A DNA stretch of 20,000 nucleotides from contig WBZZ01002759.1 in assembly GCA_019918135.1 (NCBI GenBank), positions 1 through 20,000 on the forward strand. Direction: 5' to 3'. The DNA is from Paulinella micropora (lineage: Eukaryota > Cercozoa > Imbricatea > Euglyphida > Paulinellidae). Both the position numbers and the translations under genes were made by a program. Positions 17,270 through 20,000 of this stretch are shown here, piece after piece; the stretch's first letter is position 1, and each line of letters begins with the position of its first letter. Under the pieces are notes generated by a model. The model was not told the DNA's origin. It was given only the letters and a program-made list of their open reading frames with translations, and did not search any database.

Positions 17270-20000
17270 TCTAATAATTATATGGTGTCCGCTTGGATAA
17301 AGGTCGTAATACATCACGGTCGGATAAAGTGAGCATATGTCAATATATTTCGCATACTCATGATCATGTCGTGATTTCCAATATAATTTCAGAGCATTCA
17401 CTCTACCTCCAAACATTGTCTCTCGTGGGTTTAGTCCTTCTTGTTCAGTAATTCGTTCGTTTGTATCCTCTGCCAGTCTTTCACTGGTTTTCATAAGGCT
17501 CCATTCGCACTCCCAGATACTTATTACTTTCGCTTGTTCATTAAGTTGTTTTTCTCTCCTCATTGTTTCCCTGTATAACTCACCCATAGTCTTGTTCTTC
17601 TTCACATTCAAAGCATTGCCGTTCCAACATTTCTGACAGCCGTGCCAATGGCATCCGTAAAACTCATAAGCGGTTTTGTTTTTCTCGTCCCATCCATCTA
17701 CATACACACGAGATTGTCGGAGTTGAAACATTTTTTCACCTCCGTTGAACGCATGTTTAATATCGGTTTTGTCTAACCTACTTCTGTATGCTAACCATTC
17801 TACGCAAGCCCTAGAAGTCATCCTGTTTTGGTTTTCCGCTTTCAATATCGCAATTGAATTCTCTGGCATAAACTTAGCACGATACAGAGCCATAACACAA
17901 CTCGCAATAGTTGTGTATTGAAACGGGTCAACCAAACCCTAAAAACTGCTTTCTAAAATCTGTACAACCCTTTCTTAGAATATCAACATCGCTATGACGA
18001 TACTCCGCGATTTCCTTAGCCATATCAAAGTGTTTATGTGCTTTCACTTGCTCGTCATACCATTCAAGAAATTCCGTTCGTTTATTTTCTCGCATCGTGT
18101 CGTAGCCGTAATGTTTCTTGTGTGGCATTACCCCGACATAGTTTTTATTTTTCGCCGTATTGAAGAAGTGCGGGAAGAAACCTTTCTTAAGTTCCGTAAG
18201 CCCGAATGTCTTTGGAAAGTCTGACAATGGCATCGTAAGAAAACTTAGGCTGTCTATGAAGCGATACTTCTTAAGTGTCATCATCATAATCTTACCTCCT
18301 TCATAGATTACGAATGGAGTTTGTCCGCTATCAACCAACCACTTAAGAATAAACTGACAATCATAACCGCGGGCATTGTGAGCAATAAATGTAAATCCGC
18401 TGTGCTTTGGGTCAAAAGCCAAATTACAGAAATCTTGAATGCTCTTATGTATAATAGGCGGTTCCTTGGCATCGTAATACTGGCTTTCAGCATGATTAAC
18501 AATGTGTTCACCTGTGTCCTGTGTCGCTTCAAAGTCAAAGAATATGTATTGCTCTGACGGCGGTAGGATTTCTTTTTTGGCTATTTCACATTGGTGTTCA
18601 AGCGGTTTCAGTTCCTTACAATTTCGGCATTTTGCATAGCAGCATTTGTGTTTGTCTTTCTTTCTATAACACAGCCCGCACGTCTTACATTTCGCTTTAA
18701 CATCGCATGTGCTAGTCTTGTGGTTATTGAAGCATTCAGTGTTTGGAAACTTTCTATTACACTGCTGACATTCTTTCCACTGGCTCTTGTAGTTTATTTC
18801 CTTACATCCCTTGGTTTCGCAGATACTACATTTGGCTTCACAGGCATGTCTTTTTTGGTATCCCCTTAGGCACAACTCACAGAAGTTTTCCTTTCCTAGC
18901 ATAGACTTCATGTTAGTTACGGCATCGTAATGTCCTTCAGTCTTTAGAATGTAAAGGTTAGTCAGCCGTTCGCCGTTCGCATCAAGTAGATATGTTTTAT
19001 AACGATTTGGTCAGGGAATTCTACAATAACCAGATTGTATTTAATGTGATTAGCGAAGGTATTAATTTCAGGTATCCCGCACACATCCTTAATAACTTTC
19101 GCTTCATCATGTAAAGCCTCAGCCATTTCCTGCTGTATCTTTCGTCCTCGCATAATTTATGAGAATTTTTGATGTTTTTTAATTTTTGCTTTGACAACAA
19201 CGATTGCTCGTGCTAAGCATAAGTTATCGCTGTTAGTAATACTGATGACTCCTTTCTTTCTGTATATATCCAATTTGTTCAAAACCTGTAGCATTGTCCC
19301 TCCAGTAGGCATTTTAACAGATTTCAATACAAATAATTTATCAAAGTTTGTTCCGTTCTCGTCCATATAAAGACTTTCATTGCTTTGAAATATTACAGAC
19401 AATCTTTCTAAAATTTTTTCAACAGAGATTTGATTAACTTTATGTAAGCCTGTAGATACCTTTCCATAGTAATCTGAAAACTCAATACAAACATCAATCT
19501 TATCTGCGGGCGCTTGTCTTCTTACAAAGTCGTTCAATATTATTTCAATGAATCTTATTACGTCGCGCATCGTAAACGATCGGAAGTTGCATTTAATCCT
19601 TACCGCATATCGGCTTTCATTTATTCCTAGTTTGTGTTCCTTGCTGTCGTCCCTTATGATATCATAATTACCATATCTCAACAAGTCTCTTAGATTTTCT
19701 TTCAGTTCTTTTTTCTCTTCAATCGTAAGTAAAGGTGGTGCTACTGGTATAGCATGATGTTCGAAATATACTGCACCTCTTACTTGGTTCAAGTAGTTTT
19801 GGGCGGTCGGTGTATCTATCTTATATTTCCTTTCATTCGGTTTTATATATAGCACATCCTGACCCCTGATTGATTTAATCTCATAATTGATTTTATATTC
19901 CCTTAATCTATCGAACCTGTAGACTTTGCAGTTATAGGTATGTGTCTCTATTGTTTGGTAAATATATTTAAGGAAATATAATTTTATAAAATTAAAATAA

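Larger units (their letters stand above)
17144..20000 (-). pseudogene. polB: DNA polymerase B (protein-primed type), N-terminal and central part
   Basis: Reverse strand, open to the window edge, so the start codon lies beyond 20000. Order: N-terminal domain (20000 to about 19000) with N-L-C-L-A-R-A-I near 19210; a Cys-rich zone (about 18590-18880) with many C-x2-C pairs; 3'-5' exonuclease with F-F-D-F-E-A-T (18522-18542), N-A-R-G-Y-D (near 18380) and Y-R-H-S-D-V-D (near 17990); a G-G-R pre-palm motif (about 17400); and palm motif A, D-I-C-S-L-Y-P (17321-17341). Breaks: in-frame TAA at 19157-19159, frameshifts near 19010 and 17935. After motif A a hairpin-rich GC segment is read in frame. Then polymerase coding resumes and ends at 17144. 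The rest is at 1302-2522 (+). Replication enzyme of the adinto-like element, here inactive. Confidence 0.88.

Noticed and set aside
17126..17332. GC-rich palindromic patch near 17200 as the terminal repeat of the adinto-like element
   Set aside because: Polymerase coding continues in frame on both sides of it, so it is inside the gene and not at an element end.
1..20000. CRISPR arrays, tRNA or rRNA genes
   Set aside because: No regularly spaced direct repeats with unique spacers, no cloverleaf and no rRNA-like stretch were found by eye.

Overview
The window looks like eukaryotic, probably marine-invertebrate, nuclear DNA that carries decayed viral sequence, or possibly a large virus contig with many indels. 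Evidence is the long microsatellites and homopolymer runs, a spliced transposon-like gene, and two kinds of viral gene block with very different base composition. The host cannot be named from sequence alone. Herpesvirus-like terminase sequence is known from molluscs and from the amphioxus genome, so a lancelet or mollusc is a reasonable guess and no more.

Block A is AT-rich and adintovirus/Polinton-like. It holds a protein-primed-type DNA polymerase B in two pieces: the C-terminal third at 1302-2522 (+), and the N-terminal two thirds at 17144-20000 (-), running off the right edge. Next to the left piece are an ExoX-C/DUF3820-like small protein (2608-2895), an unknown small protein (2924-3271), a structural-protein-like gene (3315-4553, -) and a double-jelly-roll major-capsid-like gene (4722-6259, -). 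Block B is GC-rich and herpesvirus-like. It holds a class 3 lipase-like fragment (1-797, -), a secreted EGF-like protein gene in two pieces (981-1304, + and 16415-17147, -), a basic coiled-coil protein (10237-11062, -), a large terminase subunit (11410-13475, +) and a large protein that may be the portal (13805-16321, +). Between the blocks lie a mostly empty AT-rich stretch (6260-7019) and a spliced, decayed transposase-like gene (7020-9901, -) with two CTT microsatellites.

The main result is that the polymerase and the EGF-like gene are broken at the same two points, about 1301-1304 and 17144-17147, which share the four bases GGCT. Turning the segment between them around would bring both genes back into register in the correct reading frame. 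The window therefore records one inversion of about 15.8 kb, in DNA that already carried both viral blocks side by side. It is either a real rearrangement of a composite (herpes-like plus adinto-like) element or an assembly inversion.

Almost every long gene has single-base frameshifts, and several have in-frame stops. This fits endogenous viral fossils, though uncorrected long-read indels at homopolymers may add to the count. Every intergenic gap in the herpes-like block is filled with G, C, GA or T tracts.
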